Positions 35,849-45,556 are shown, numbered from the stretch's first letter. The stretch: DNA of 64,000 nt from Flavobacteriaceae bacterium UBA4166 (GCA_002379985.1 DFVG01000030.1:277301-341300); one strand, 5' to 3'. Notes: generated by a model from the letters alone, not told the origin. Translations and numbers: made by a program.

Positions 35849-37264
35849 TTAATCACAGCTGCCTGATAACGAATTGATCCAATCGGCAACCAAGGTTACG
35901 GCATCGTCTTGTATTAAGGTTCTGCCAATAAGAGGCATTCTATATTCTTCTGCTTCGGTATTGATTCGGAAATATAGAACAGAAGTATCTATATCACCGG
36001 GAACTACGATTCGAGATTGACCCGGAATCGGGGTGTCCGGAGTGACACAAATACCCATATTTTCCGGCGTGTCGTTTTCATTGAAAGCAAATCGCAGCGA
36101 TCGATAGTCACAATGGCCTCCGTCTGAATGACAACTTGCGCAATTGATATCCACATACGAACGCATTCTAAGATCAATAGGTTGCGAAGTATCGGTATAA
36201 TCAACAACAGCGTTAATGGTTGAAGGAACACTAGCTTCAAGGTATCCCATGTCAATAAATTTCTGTAATTGGTTTGACAGGCCATCTGCATAGGGATAGT
36301 CTTTATCAAGACTCTGTGGCTTCAAGCCTATGGGAGTATTGCTGTCAAATGATTTATGACAGGTAAAGCATTCGCTTTCCGAAGGAATTCGGTAAGTAGT
36401 ACTTCTGCTCGTTCCATCATCATCAATCCAAGAGATAGGAACATTGGCACCGTCTAAATTGAAAAATGCCTCATTCTGATCCTCATTCCAAATATAATTT
36501 GCAAAAATCCATCCCTCTTCTTTTCGAATCATCAAGCGCGTTTCTAGAATCTCGGTTTCGTTAGCAGGTTGTACGTTGTCGTAGAAGAATGATTTGATAA
36601 GAACGGTTCCTACAGGAAAATCTAATACATCAGCATCAGAAACGTAGGAGGCCCTCACGCCGTTGGGCATCCACAGGTATCGGTTTTTGTGCGCGTAATC
36701 AGTAAATAGAGCGCTTATAGGCTCGTACGGTACAACGCCGTATACCGGGTTTTGATCGGCCATAGCACCGTCAAAGAAATTATATTCAGACAAGGTGTCA
36801 TATGGCACTTCATTAATATCGAAATTAACAGGAGAAAAAGGAAGAACGTTAATGGTCACGGTTCCGGTGTCACAATTTCCACCTTCAGCATCACAAACAG
36901 TATAAGTAAAGGAGGTTTCTCCTACGTAAGATCCATCTGGCGCATAAGAAGCTACATCATCTAAAATAGTACCGGGAGTATTGTTTGGATCAATAAGCGA
37001 CACTATTCCTGACCCCGGTTCACTCAACGTAATTTGCGCATCTTCAGGGACGTTTTGGTCATTGCTTAGAATAGCAATCTCCAAGGATGCATTTTGAAAG
37101 GTCTCACCCGCATCAGGCTGTGCGCTAATTGGAAGTGCAACACCGCCATCATCAGTATCATCCGTGACGTCAGAATATCCATTATCATCCGACTTACAGG
37201 CCTGCATTAGAAAAAGAGAAAGGGCTGCAACGGCGAATGTATAAATAGTTTGTTTTAGAAACAT
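35849..37264 (-). CDS. Diheme c-type cytochrome lipoprotein (SO2930-like)
   Basis: 471 residues from the ATG at 37264; the longer frame adds 11 residues without signal character. Lipobox Cys at 23 (LMQAC). A cadherin-like/Ig-like domain lies at about 48-142, and the remainder carries two haem c motifs: CFTCH (299-303) and CASCH (375-379). The pattern fits the SO2930 family of diheme proteins. It probably transfers electrons on the outer face of the membrane; its partner could be the adjacent T9SS protein or the DoxX proteins. Confidence 0.88.
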   Translation of the reverse strand: MFLKQTIYTFAVAALSLFLMQACKSDDNGYSDVTDDTDDGGVALPISAQPDAGETFQNASLEIAILSNDQNVPEDAQITLSEPGSGIVSLIDPNNTPGTILDDVASYAPDGSYVGETSFTYTVCDAEGGNCDTGTVTINVLPFSPVNFDINEVPYDTLSEYNFFDGAMADQNPVYGVVPYEPISALFTDYAHKNRYLWMPNGVRASYVSDADVLDFPVGTVLIKSFFYDNVQPANETEILETRLMIRKEEGWIFANYIWNEDQNEAFFNLDGANVPISWIDDDGTSRSTTYRIPSESECFTCHKSFDSNTPIGLKPQSLDKDYPYADGLSNQLQKFIDMGYLEASVPSTINAVVDYTDTSQPIDLRMRSYVDINCASCHSDGGHCDYRSLRFAFNENDTPENMGICVTPDTPIPGQSRIVVPGDIDTSVLYFRINTEAEEYRMPLIGRTLIQDDAVTLVADWINSLSGSCD

Positions 37265-37378
37265 AGGGCTACAAATCATTAAGGGCTTTAAAATCAATTG
37301 CTGAAAGCCCCTAAATGTACTAAAAAGATTTTATTTCAAGTAGCTTCTTTTTTTTCAAATTTCTTCCGAAGAAATCGT

Positions 37379-37783
37379 TCATTCTGAAGAAAATAAAGTG
37401 CGATACGAAGAGCGGTGCACGTACATTAAATATCCATTTACTAAGAACACCAAGGCTGCAGGTCCTATGTTCGGAAGATTAACAAATAGGTGAAAAAGCA
37501 CTAAGTTCAATGAAATAGGAACCAACATAACCAAGGCAAATGGCACCCATTTTTTTACAACAAGCAACGCTCCAACCACGATTTCAGTAAGGCCTACGGC
37601 ATCCATTAAATAGCCTTTTCCTGTAGGTGCTTCTCCAGAAAAACGCAAGGCATTAAAAAGATGTTCCGCTTCCGGGAAACCAGTAAAATCGAAATCAGCT
37701 AAAAACCAAAAAAACTTATTGAAACCGAAAGTAAGTAATAATAATCCGAGGCCCAATCGTAAAATAAGATGAAAGATTTTCAT
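37379..37783 (-). CDS. DoxX-like membrane protein, copy 2
   Basis: 134 residues, four helices. It shares FGFNKFFWFL and PISLNLVLFHLFVNL with copy 1 at 33698. It stands 81 bases before the diheme cytochrome ATG on the same strand, so the two DoxX copies bracket the cytochrome and UnbV genes. Confidence 0.8.
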   Translation of the reverse strand: MKIFHLILRLGLGLLLLTFGFNKFFWFLADFDFTGFPEAEHLFNALRFSGEAPTGKGYLMDAVGLTEIVVGALLVVKKWVPFALVMLVPISLNLVLFHLFVNLPNIGPAALVFLVNGYLMYVHRSSYRTLFSSE

Positions 37784-37846
37784 GGTAAGGTGTTCTTAAG
37801 TGAACCCTTTAGACGAACCATCGCAACAGCGCTTACAAATAATTTT

Positions 37847-38836
37847 TTAGACGAGTTTTTTTTCAACCAAATATTCTGCAATTTGAACCGCATTGGTTGC
37901 GGCCCCTTTTCGAAGATTATCACTAACGATCCATAAATGAAGGGTGTTGGGTTGCGTTTCGTCCCTTCGGATGCGACCTACGAAAACATCATCTTTATGG
38001 TGCGCATAGATCGGCATAGGATAGGTATTGGTGTCGGGATTATCTTGTACCACCACCCCTGGGGTGTCATGTAGCAGTTGTCGCACTTCAGAAAGATCGA
38101 AATCAGTACGGAACTCTACATTCACCGATTCGCTGTGACCTCCGGCCGTGGGAATGCGCACAGCCGTTGCTGTAACCGAAAAGCTTCGATCATCAAGAAT
38201 TTTCTGCGGTTCACGTGCCAGTTTCATTTCTTCTTTGGTAAATCCATTAGCCTCAAACACGTCACAGTGCGGTAAGGCGTTTTTGTGAATAGGATAGGGG
38301 TATGCCATGGGTCCGGAAATACCGGCCATTTCATTTTCCATTTGTTGAACCGCTTTGACTCCTGTTCCTGACACAGATTGGTAGGTGGAAACGACCACAC
38401 GTTTTGCTTGGTATTTACGGTGTAATGGCGCTAAGGCCATTACCAATTGTATGGTCGAGCAATTGGGATTGGCGATGATTTTATCGGAAGTCGTTAATAG
38501 GGACGCGTTGATTTCCGGTACGACTAATTTTTTATCAGGATCCATGCGCCAAGCGGAAGAATTGTCAATAACCGTAGTGCCGGCTTCCGCAAATTTGGGA
38601 GCATACTCTAAGGACGTATTCCCTCCTGCTGAAAAGATAGCGATATCGGGTTTGGCAGCGATTGCTGATTGCATGGAAACAATGGAGTGTGATGCTCCTT
38701 TGAATAGTATTGTTTTTCCTACAGAACGTTCCGAAGCAACCAATAATAATTCAGAAATCGGGAAATTACGTTCTTCTAAGACTTGTAATAGTACCGTACC
38801 AACCATTCCGGTGGCACCCACAACAGCGAGTTTCAT
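37847..38836 (-). CDS. asd: Aspartate-semialdehyde dehydrogenase
   Basis: 329 residues. NADP-binding VGATGMVG at the N-terminus, nucleophile C126 in NPNCSTIQ, and acid/base His234 in GGHSESVN. It makes aspartate semialdehyde for lysine/diaminopimelate, threonine and methionine. Confidence 0.97.
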   Translation of the reverse strand: MKLAVVGATGMVGTVLLQVLEERNFPISELLLVASERSVGKTILFKGASHSIVSMQSAIAAKPDIAIFSAGGNTSLEYAPKFAEAGTTVIDNSSAWRMDPDKKLVVPEINASLLTTSDKIIANPNCSTIQLVMALAPLHRKYQAKRVVVSTYQSVSGTGVKAVQQMENEMAGISGPMAYPYPIHKNALPHCDVFEANGFTKEEMKLAREPQKILDDRSFSVTATAVRIPTAGGHSESVNVEFRTDFDLSEVRQLLHDTPGVVVQDNPDTNTYPMPIYAHHKDDVFVGRIRRDETQPNTLHLWIVSDNLRKGAATNAVQIAEYLVEKKLV

Positions 38837-38852
38837 AGCGTTGATTTTGAAT

Positions 38853-38860
38853 CAAAAATA
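38853..38860 (-). promoter_or_regulatory. -7 element for asd
   Basis: Reads TATTTTTG on the minus strand, 16 bases before the asd ATG. A CAA (TTG on the minus strand) at 38886-38888 is 25 bases away, a little longer than usual. Confidence 0.4.
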
Positions 38861-38894
38861 CGTCAATGATTTAAGAAATTTAGGGCAAAAACAT

Positions 38895-38922
38895 AAAAAA
38901 GACCCTCCCGATATGGGAGGGT
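38895..38922 (-). terminator. Rho-independent terminator after mscL
   Basis: ACCCTCCC (38902-38909) pairs with GGGAGGGT (38915-38922), followed on the minus strand by a run of T residues after one C. It separates mscL from asd. Confidence 0.85.
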
Positions 38923-38958
38923 TTAGGGTTATGTATGTAGTGTAGCGGTCGCTACGTA

Positions 38959-39369
38959 TTATTTTTTCTTCAATTCGTCTCGAATTTCGATCAAGATATC
39001 TTTTTCAGAGGGTCCCGGATCCGGAGCAGGGGCTTCTTCTTTCTTCTTACGAACTTTGGCATATGCCTTCACGATAAGGAAGAGAACAAATCCTACAATT
39101 ACAAGATTGATAAGTGCATTGACCCACTTACCGTACATAACGGCATTTTCGGGCTCTACTACTTCGCCATCGGCACCTACTACTGCTTCATCCAGAACGT
39201 ATTTCATGTCGGCGAAATCCAAACCGCCGGCAAAATGACCAACAATAGGCATCATGATGTCATTGGTAAAACCGGTGACCACCATTCCTACTGCGCCTGC
39301 TAAGATCACTGCTACCGCCAGGTCAATGACGTTACCAGTCATGATAAAATCTCTAAATTCTTTTAACAT
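38959..39369 (-). CDS. mscL: Large-conductance mechanosensitive channel
   Basis: 136 residues. N-terminal helix MLKEFRDFIMTGNVIDLAVAVILAGAVGMVV is the MscL signature (pore helix with Gly/Ala pattern), a periplasmic loop of about 45 residues, a second helix, and a charged C-terminal bundle. It releases solutes on hypo-osmotic shock. Confidence 0.97.
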   Translation of the reverse strand: MLKEFRDFIMTGNVIDLAVAVILAGAVGMVVTGFTNDIMMPIVGHFAGGLDFADMKYVLDEAVVGADGEVVEPENAVMYGKWVNALINLVIVGFVLFLIVKAYAKVRKKKEEAPAPDPGPSEKDILIEIRDELKKK

Positions 39370-39448
39370 GTTACGAGGTTTTAAGGTTAGTAAAACGAAG
39401 GTACGAAATTAGTTTAATTCAGAACGAAACATTCAAAATATTAGAGAC

Positions 39449-40555
39449 TTAGGCGCCAAGGACTACCCGCTTCACGCGTTGCGAGATGCCAGTTAGCAGT
39501 TCATAAGGAATGGTTTGCGCCCGTTTAGATAGTGCTGCTGCCGATTGCTCGCTTCCGAAGAAGAGAGCTTCATCACCCTCTTCACAATCGATATTCGTTA
39601 CATTGACCATGAGCATATCCATACAAACATTGCCTACGACCGGAGCCATTTTTCCGTGTATGAGGAAGCTTCCTACGCCTTTTCCATAATGTCTTGAAAT
39701 ACCGTCTGCATGCCCTATTGCCAACGTGGCGATACGCTCGTTTCCCTTGGCAGTATAGGCTCTATTATAACCTACCGTCTCGTGAATCTGTACTTCGTGA
39801 ATTTGTGTGATAATGGCTTTTAATGTGGCTACCGGTTTTAGTTGCTCATTGATTGCTTCTGAATTTCCATAGCCATACAGTCCGATACCCATTCGTACCA
39901 TATCAAAATGCGCTTCCGGATAGTTAAAAATGGCTGAGGTGTTACTCTGATGGCGCCATGGACGATGTGACAGCACTTCGGAAACCGCATCGGCAAGTGC
40001 TTCGAATTCCTTGATCTGTTGCTGCGTAAAGGTTTTTTCCGAAAGATCTTCACTTGCCACCAAGTGAGAAAATAACGAAGCCACCTTTAGGGATGAGGCC
40101 TTGGGAAGCTCCTTTCTAAGATACGGCACGTCCTCTTTGCCAAAACCTAAACGGTTTAAACCGGTGTTGAATTTAATATGAATGGGATAGTTTTTCTGTT
40201 GTTTCTTTTGAGCTGTTTGTAGGAAGTCCTCAAGGATCTTCTTGCTATAAATAGCCGGTTCTAAGCACGAATCGATAATGGTTTCGCAATGTGCGGGTAA
40301 TGGATGTAAGACTAAAATCGGTAAGGTGATCCCTGCTCGTCGTAGCGCAACACCTTCTTCGGCATAGGCTACGGCAAAGTAAGAGACACCCAGAGCCGTT
40401 AGTTTTTTGGCCACGGCAATGGCGTCACTTCCGTATCCAAAGGCTTTGACAACGGCCATCACCTTGGTTTCTTCGGAAATATTTGAAGTAATGAATTTGT
40501 AGTTATGGGCCAATGCATGGAGGTCGATCTCCAAGACTGTTTCTTGCGTCTGCAT
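39449..40555 (-). CDS. alr: Alanine racemase
   Basis: 368 residues from the ATG at 40555; the reading from 40561 uses TTG and overlaps the tdk stop. PLP lysine K37 in VMAVVKAFGYG, GLNRLGF, MVRMGIGLYGYG, and the second catalytic Tyr in ETVGYNRAY. It supplies D-alanine for peptidoglycan. Begins 2 bases after the tdk stop. Confidence 0.96.
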   Translation of the reverse strand: MQTQETVLEIDLHALAHNYKFITSNISEETKVMAVVKAFGYGSDAIAVAKKLTALGVSYFAVAYAEEGVALRRAGITLPILVLHPLPAHCETIIDSCLEPAIYSKKILEDFLQTAQKKQQKNYPIHIKFNTGLNRLGFGKEDVPYLRKELPKASSLKVASLFSHLVASEDLSEKTFTQQQIKEFEALADAVSEVLSHRPWRHQSNTSAIFNYPEAHFDMVRMGIGLYGYGNSEAINEQLKPVATLKAIITQIHEVQIHETVGYNRAYTAKGNERIATLAIGHADGISRHYGKGVGSFLIHGKMAPVVGNVCMDMLMVNVTNIDCEEGDEALFFGSEQSAAALSKRAQTIPYELLTGISQRVKRVVLGA

Positions 40556-40557
40556 TT

Positions 40558-41196
40558 TCAAGCTTGTTTTTTTGACGGAAGCTCTTCAGGGTCTTTCACA
40601 TCCATCTTCCGAACTTTTTCACGAAGCACCGCCTTAAAGTAAGCAGCGCGGCTTAGTGGCTCGTATTCATCTGTCTCACCTAACAATACCAGATCCTCGC
40701 TTTGTGCTTTACGGTAGCTGTAGTTGGCCAAGTTTCCGGTTCGGGTGCAAACAGCGTGTACCTTGGTAACATATTCGGCAGTAGCCATTAAAGCAGGCAT
40801 AGGGCCAAAGGGGTTGCCTTTAAAATCCATGTCCAATCCCGCTACAATCACACGAACTCCGCGATTGGCAAGATCATTACACACCTTTACGATCTCATCA
40901 TCAAAAAATTGCGCTTCGTCAATTCCGATCACATCACAATTGTCTGCCAAAATAGGAATGTTGGCCGCTGCAGGAACGGGCGTAGAACGAATCTCGTTAC
41001 TGTCGTGGGAGATTACTTTATCTTCGTCGTAACGAACATCTACGGTAGGTTTGAAGATCTCAACTTTCTGACGTGCAAATTGAGCGCGTTTTAGGCGACG
41101 GATCAACTCTTCAGTTTTTCCCGAAAACATCGAGCCGCAGATCACTTCGATCCAGCCAAATTGCTCTTTTTGATTGACGGTGTTTTCTAGAAACAT
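40558..41196 (-). CDS. tdk: Thymidine kinase, type II
   Basis: 212 residues. Walker A GSMFSGKT, lasso DSNEIRSTP region, Walker B IDEAQFF, and a zinc region in which VCTRTGN keeps one Cys; the usual second pair of zinc cysteines is not seen. Phosphorylates thymidine for salvage. First of a tdk-alr pair, divergent from the next gene. Confidence 0.95.
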   Translation of the reverse strand: MFLENTVNQKEQFGWIEVICGSMFSGKTEELIRRLKRAQFARQKVEIFKPTVDVRYDEDKVISHDSNEIRSTPVPAAANIPILADNCDVIGIDEAQFFDDEIVKVCNDLANRGVRVIVAGLDMDFKGNPFGPMPALMATAEYVTKVHAVCTRTGNLANYSYRKAQSEDLVLLGETDEYEPLSRAAYFKAVLREKVRKMDVKDPEELPSKKQA

Positions 41197-41296
41197 GGGT
41201 TCTTTCAGAATAAAAAGGAAATCCTTGACGTTTACCTATAGGATGCGTAAATTTAACAAAACAATAGGGAGCAGAAAGCGATAACGATAAAAAATT

Positions 41297-42103
41297 ATGA
41301 AGAAGCAACTTCTAGAAGAAATACAGGCTATTGCACAACATCTTAGCGGTGCGTCGACCACCGCCAACACAACACAACTGAAAAGTGCGGTTAGGATGTT
41401 ATATGAAAAACTTTCGGTGTTAGAGTATCTGGAACAGCAGTTAGAAGGAACTGAAAATAAGGAATCAGAAGCACATGAATCTTTCGACTCAAAAACGTTT
41501 CGGGAACAACAATGGTTTGCTGATCCACAGCCGGTTCCGCAACCCGAACACAAAGAAGATCTGGTAGAGCCTGTTATTGAAAAAATAAAAGATCTCGTGG
41601 CCCAAATGCCAGAGCAGTCACAAAAAGTAGATCAACTGTTGGAAGAGATCCTTCCGAAGAAACACTACCAAAAAAACGACCTAGAAGAGTTTGCTTCCAA
41701 CTATCAAGAAATGCCGGTTTTTGAACGAAAACAGCAACAGCAAAGCGCTGCTTCGTCTAACAATCTTCAGGAAAAAGAACCGAGTAAGGGAGCCCCCCCG
41801 CCTTCTGATAAAAAGAAATTGATCAACGATCTTGGCATGAGTGAAAAGCCAAAATCTATAAACGATAGTGTAAGTACCGGGGTGCAAATAGGGTTGAACG
41901 ATCGTTTGGCCTTTATTCAGCATCTTTTTGCAGGAAGTGCGGAAGACTATAACCGTGTCCTTTCGCAGCTAAGCACCTTCTCCTCGTATGACGAAGCCGA
42001 AACTTTTATCAAAGGCAAGGTAAAACCGGAATATAATTACTGGCTTCAGAAAGATGAATATGCCAATCGATTTATGGCAGCCGTTGAAAAAAGATTTCAA
42101 TAA
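41297..42103 (+). CDS. Conserved hypothetical protein, coiled-coil and linker
   Basis: 268 residues, soluble. N-terminal helix rich in Gln and Leu (about 1-55), a long Glu/Gln/Pro/Ser-rich disordered middle (about 55-175), and a compact C-terminal domain of about 85 residues (INDSVSTGVQIGLNDRLAFIQHLF...FMAAVEKRFQ). I do not recognise the function. It stands 14 bases before rsmI. Confidence 0.8.
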   Translation: MKKQLLEEIQAIAQHLSGASTTANTTQLKSAVRMLYEKLSVLEYLEQQLEGTENKESEAHESFDSKTFREQQWFADPQPVPQPEHKEDLVEPVIEKIKDLVAQMPEQSQKVDQLLEEILPKKHYQKNDLEEFASNYQEMPVFERKQQQQSAASSNNLQEKEPSKGAPPPSDKKKLINDLGMSEKPKSINDSVSTGVQIGLNDRLAFIQHLFAGSAEDYNRVLSQLSTFSSYDEAETFIKGKVKPEYNYWLQKDEYANRFMAAVEKRFQ

Positions 42104-42117
42104 TAGCAACACCACTC

Positions 42118-42789
42118 ATGGGTAAATTGTATGTGATTCCTACGCCCATTGGAAATTTAGAAGACATCACCTTAAGAGCGATCAAAGTGTTAAACGAGGT
42201 CGATCTTATTTTGGCGGAAGACACGCGCACTAGCGGAAAGCTCTTAAAACATTATGAGATTGGAACACCGATGCAATCACATCATATGCACAATGAGCAT
42301 AAAACAGTAACGGGAGTCGTAGCGCGAATTACTCAAGGCGAAACGATCGCGCTCATAAGCGATGCAGGAACCCCCGCCATAAGTGATCCCGGCTTTTTGT
42401 TGGTACGCGCCTGTGTAAAAGAAGGGATTGAAGTAGATTGTTTGCCTGGAGCCACAGCCTTTGTTCCGGCGTTAGTGAATAGCGGACTCCCAAACGATCG
42501 TTTTGTTTTCGAAGGATTTTTGCCGGTAAAAAAAGGACGGCAAACACGCCTGACTGCATTATCAGAGGAAACCCGGACGCTGGTTTTCTATGAATCTCCA
42601 CATAAACTTGTGAAGACCTTAGGGCAATTTGTAGCATTTTTTGGTGAAGACCGAAATGTATCCGTCTCTCGAGAACTAACGAAACTTCATGAAGAAACCA
42701 TCCGAGGCACGCTGCTAGAGGTCTTAGCGCATTTTGAACAACAGCCACCCAAAGGAGAGTTGGTTATCGTAATTGGTGGAAAGAAATGA
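42118..42789 (+). CDS. rsmI: 16S rRNA (cytidine-1402-2'-O)-methyltransferase
   Basis: 223 residues. N-terminal VIPTPIGNLEDITLRAI, DTRTSGKLL, SDAGTPAISDPG and LPGATAFVPAL are RsmI hallmarks of the SAM-binding tetrapyrrole methylase fold. At 223 residues it lacks the C-terminal extension of the roughly 285-residue E. coli enzyme, as is common in Bacteroidetes. Confidence 0.96.
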   Translation: MGKLYVIPTPIGNLEDITLRAIKVLNEVDLILAEDTRTSGKLLKHYEIGTPMQSHHMHNEHKTVTGVVARITQGETIALISDAGTPAISDPGFLLVRACVKEGIEVDCLPGATAFVPALVNSGLPNDRFVFEGFLPVKKGRQTRLTALSEETRTLVFYESPHKLVKTLGQFVAFFGEDRNVSVSRELTKLHEETIRGTLLEVLAHFEQQPPKGELVIVIGGKK

Positions 42790-42800
42790 AGAAGCTGCGC

Positions 42801-43391
42801 TTAATGATGCTTCCCTTTTTCCCAACCGTGTTTTCCTAAGTATTTTTCCCCACTTTCTACAGCACCCGTTTCAATGCTGGTGCCCATTGAATCATTCCAT
42901 CGATTCAAATATCCGAACAACGATATAACTCCTAGCATTTCTACAATCTCACCTTCCTCCCAATGTTGATACAAACGTTCTTTTATGGTTTCATCTACGG
43001 CATTTGGAACTTGAGAAGCCGCCAACGAAAAATCGAGTGCCGCGCGTTCGGCCTCCGAAAAAGCGGGATGGGTGCGATATTCCCAGATGTTGTCTAATTG
43101 TTCTAGCTCGGCCCCATAACGTTCGGCAGCGCGAATGGCGTGCGCTTGGCAGTACCGACAGCCGGTGGCATTGCTACTTACCCAAGCAATCATTCGTTTT
43201 AAGGCTGAAGTCACCCTGCCTTCGTTAGCCATGACCGCTTTATTGAGGTTGATAAAGGCCTTGCTAATGGCGGGCCTGCGTTGCATGGTAAGCACGCTAT
43301 TGGGGCAAAAGCCTAGGGTTTCATTGAAAAATTCAGCAAGTTGTTGGGTTTCTTGATCGTGGGTGGGAGGTAATGGAGTAACAAGAGGCAT
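42801..43391 (-). CDS. Carboxymuconolactone decarboxylase / AhpD-like protein
   Basis: 196 residues, all-helical AhpD-like fold. The redox motif is present as C-R-Y-C-Q-A-H (GCRYCQAHAIRAAERYG, near residues 75-95), the CxxC-xx-H signature of peroxidase-like members. It may reduce peroxides with a thiol partner; partner unknown. Convergent to rsmI with an 11-base gap. Confidence 0.88.
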   Translation of the reverse strand: MPLVTPLPPTHDQETQQLAEFFNETLGFCPNSVLTMQRRPAISKAFINLNKAVMANEGRVTSALKRMIAWVSSNATGCRYCQAHAIRAAERYGAELEQLDNIWEYRTHPAFSEAERAALDFSLAASQVPNAVDETIKERLYQHWEEGEIVEMLGVISLFGYLNRWNDSMGTSIETGAVESGEKYLGKHGWEKGKHH

Positions 43392-43415
43392 AGAATCGAT
43401 TTAAGGATCTAAAAA

Positions 43416-43454
43416 TAGAAAAACCGCAACACATATAACGATGCATCGCGGTTT
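43416..43454 (-). terminator. Terminator after the transthyretin-like protein gene
   Basis: AAACCGC (43421-43427) and GCGGTTT (43448-43454) form a 7 bp stem with a 20-base loop. On the minus strand the stem is followed by a T run. Confidence 0.6.
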
Positions 43455-43476
43455 AATTGGTTAGTTAGAAAGGAGG

Positions 43477-45339
43477 TTATCTGCAAAAGATCACACGATC
43501 CCAAATGGTATGGTGTTGCTGCTCGCCGTTCGTCAAATTCAGCTCCGCGTGTAGTTTCACTTCATACGCACAACTTTGCAAGGCATTGTAATCTCCTGTA
43601 TATGCTGAGGATCCATGGGCCTCTTCCCCCGGGCTTGCCACACTTATGGGCGCAAAAGAATTTGTCGCTCCGGGTCCGTACATGGTCAGTGATACGTTTC
43701 CTAGGTTTGGATTCGCAGCAGTATAATTTACCGTGATGGTGTTTGTTAATTCGCTGCACGCACCTCCGTCCACTAGCTCTTGTAAATCGAGCGTGGCGAT
43801 CCCTAATTCATTACTCGTATCAGACGGCATTTGTGATCCCCCCTGACCTACATTTTGATAGGTAGTATTGAAAATCGCCAAGGCTCTTGAGAAACCTGCC
43901 AAGGCTTCGGTTGCAGGGTTTCCTTGTTCTCGCTTCAACATTCTAATGATGAAATAACGATTCTTTTCTAAAGGTGTCGAGCTATTCCCGGGAACCAAAG
44001 AAGCTTTATCTACCGTCGCGACAGCTAATTTTTTTGTGTCTAATTTCAGTAAGGCACCATTGAAAAAGATGTCGAAACCACTCCCAGAATACTGTGGCAC
44101 TTGAATCCAGTTATCTACGATATTCACAGGATTTTGTGAACCGGAAGCTTTGATAGCGTAGTATTCAGATTGCGGAAACGGAAACAGCGATACAATTCTA
44201 GAAGCGATTATTGTGTTTGCAATATCGCCTTCCGTTACATCCGTCCACGTTGCCACGGCTGAAATATCATCGGTTGGTGAAGCCACTTCCGCATATTGAA
44301 ATTTATATTCCACAGGATTTCCATTTAATTCTTCTGAAAGGGAACCGCGTAACTCGATCGTAGAATAGAACGCTTGCTCATTCCATGCAGCAGTAGGCGA
44401 ACCCGTTGTCTTTCCGGAAGTTGGGTCTATATTTAAAATAGGATGATACTTACGGTGATAACCAATTTCATAAAAAGCGGCCGGAGGGTCTTGTGTTGTG
44501 CTTGGCGCGTTGTCTAAACACAGGCGAACGCACAGACAGTTCCCTACATTTTTTCTTCCGGTTTTTTGCGCTTCAGAAGGACTCTCCGCATAGAACTCCT
44601 CGCCTCCAATGGAGAATTTGAAATATACATCAGGACCGCTGTCAAAACTGAAAGGAGGTGTCGTTTCGATATTGATAAACGGCGAGAGAAAGGTTTTTTT
44701 GAAATCTATAGAGCGATATACGATACAAAATCGTCCTTCGCTGTTGGTTACAGCAGTTCCAAGGAGATCGTCAGTGATAATGTCATCATCCATGGCCGTC
44801 ACTTCAATCCCTTGAATCGGCTCTTGTGATTTACAGTTAAGCACTGTTCCGCAGATGACCCACAAGTCTAACCGTTGTAGAATATAACACCAAATACGCT
44901 GTAGCATGGTGTGATTCCAACTGGCTGACAGCCCGTCGTTAGTTTCTCGCCATTTCGGTTGCACTACATCCAGCAAGACTTCAAACATCGTAAAGTTTTT
45001 GGGCAGCGCATCTCCATGTTGACCGTAATCAGGCATTTCATTGTAGTATAGCACAACAGCTACAGCACCTCCATGATAGTCATGCTTCTCGCCATCAATT
45101 TCAAACGAATAATTTCCGTTTCGATCGGTGGTTGTTTCCGCTAAAAATAGATGCTTTCTACTTTTTACTTGTTTTTCGTCAAAGACTTGTGATACTTCTT
45201 TGCTTTGTGCCGCGGTATAAGCCGTAGCAGCATTCATGGCCTCTTCTAAGCGATACAGTCGAACAACGGTGTTTGGAACCGGGTCCCGCTGACTATCGCA
45301 AATGGAGGCAAAAAGCTTTCCGATTAATGAGTATTTCAT
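43477..45339 (-). CDS. Large protein with two transthyretin/CarboxypepD-like domains, function unknown
   Basis: 620 residues, no signal peptide or membrane helix visible. N-terminal carboxypeptidase-regulatory-like domain at about 5-110 (GKLFASICDSQRDPVPNTVVRLY... TTDRNGNYSFEIDG), then an aromatic stretch, a second one near 160-265 (ICGTVLNCKSQEPIQGIEVTAMDDD...TNSEGRFCIVYRS), then a long beta-rich part. Length and content are unusual for a cytosolic protein; it might leave by a non-Sec route, or be a structural or injection-system-related component. I do not recognise a close family. A terminator follows it. Confidence 0.7.
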   Translation of the reverse strand: MKYSLIGKLFASICDSQRDPVPNTVVRLYRLEEAMNAATAYTAAQSKEVSQVFDEKQVKSRKHLFLAETTTDRNGNYSFEIDGEKHDYHGGAVAVVLYYNEMPDYGQHGDALPKNFTMFEVLLDVVQPKWRETNDGLSASWNHTMLQRIWCYILQRLDLWVICGTVLNCKSQEPIQGIEVTAMDDDIITDDLLGTAVTNSEGRFCIVYRSIDFKKTFLSPFINIETTPPFSFDSGPDVYFKFSIGGEEFYAESPSEAQKTGRKNVGNCLCVRLCLDNAPSTTQDPPAAFYEIGYHRKYHPILNIDPTSGKTTGSPTAAWNEQAFYSTIELRGSLSEELNGNPVEYKFQYAEVASPTDDISAVATWTDVTEGDIANTIIASRIVSLFPFPQSEYYAIKASGSQNPVNIVDNWIQVPQYSGSGFDIFFNGALLKLDTKKLAVATVDKASLVPGNSSTPLEKNRYFIIRMLKREQGNPATEALAGFSRALAIFNTTYQNVGQGGSQMPSDTSNELGIATLDLQELVDGGACSELTNTITVNYTAANPNLGNVSLTMYGPGATNSFAPISVASPGEEAHGSSAYTGDYNALQSCAYEVKLHAELNLTNGEQQHHTIWDRVIFCR

Positions 45340-45556
45340 AATAGTTGGGTTTTAGGGTTATTCAATTCTTGAATTACGAGAGGGTAAAGATAGGTTGTGG
45401 GGTACTGCTTCGGAAGGGATAATAACTGATAATCAACACGTTAAACAATTGGATATTCAACAGTGAAAAAACTCTGCAGATAGGAAAAACCCTTTTTCAG
45501 AAATTGGCTTACATTTTTGTAATTTTAAGGGCTACTCCCCAAAGAATCCATTTTCT

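Noticed and set aside
37265..37297. Longer start for the diheme lipoprotein.
   Set aside because: The ATG at 37264 gives a normal lipoprotein signal; the 11 added residues do not.
45340..45556. 217-base gap before recJ as a regulatory region.
   Set aside because: I see no clear promoter, riboswitch or small ORF; only an AT-rich stretch.
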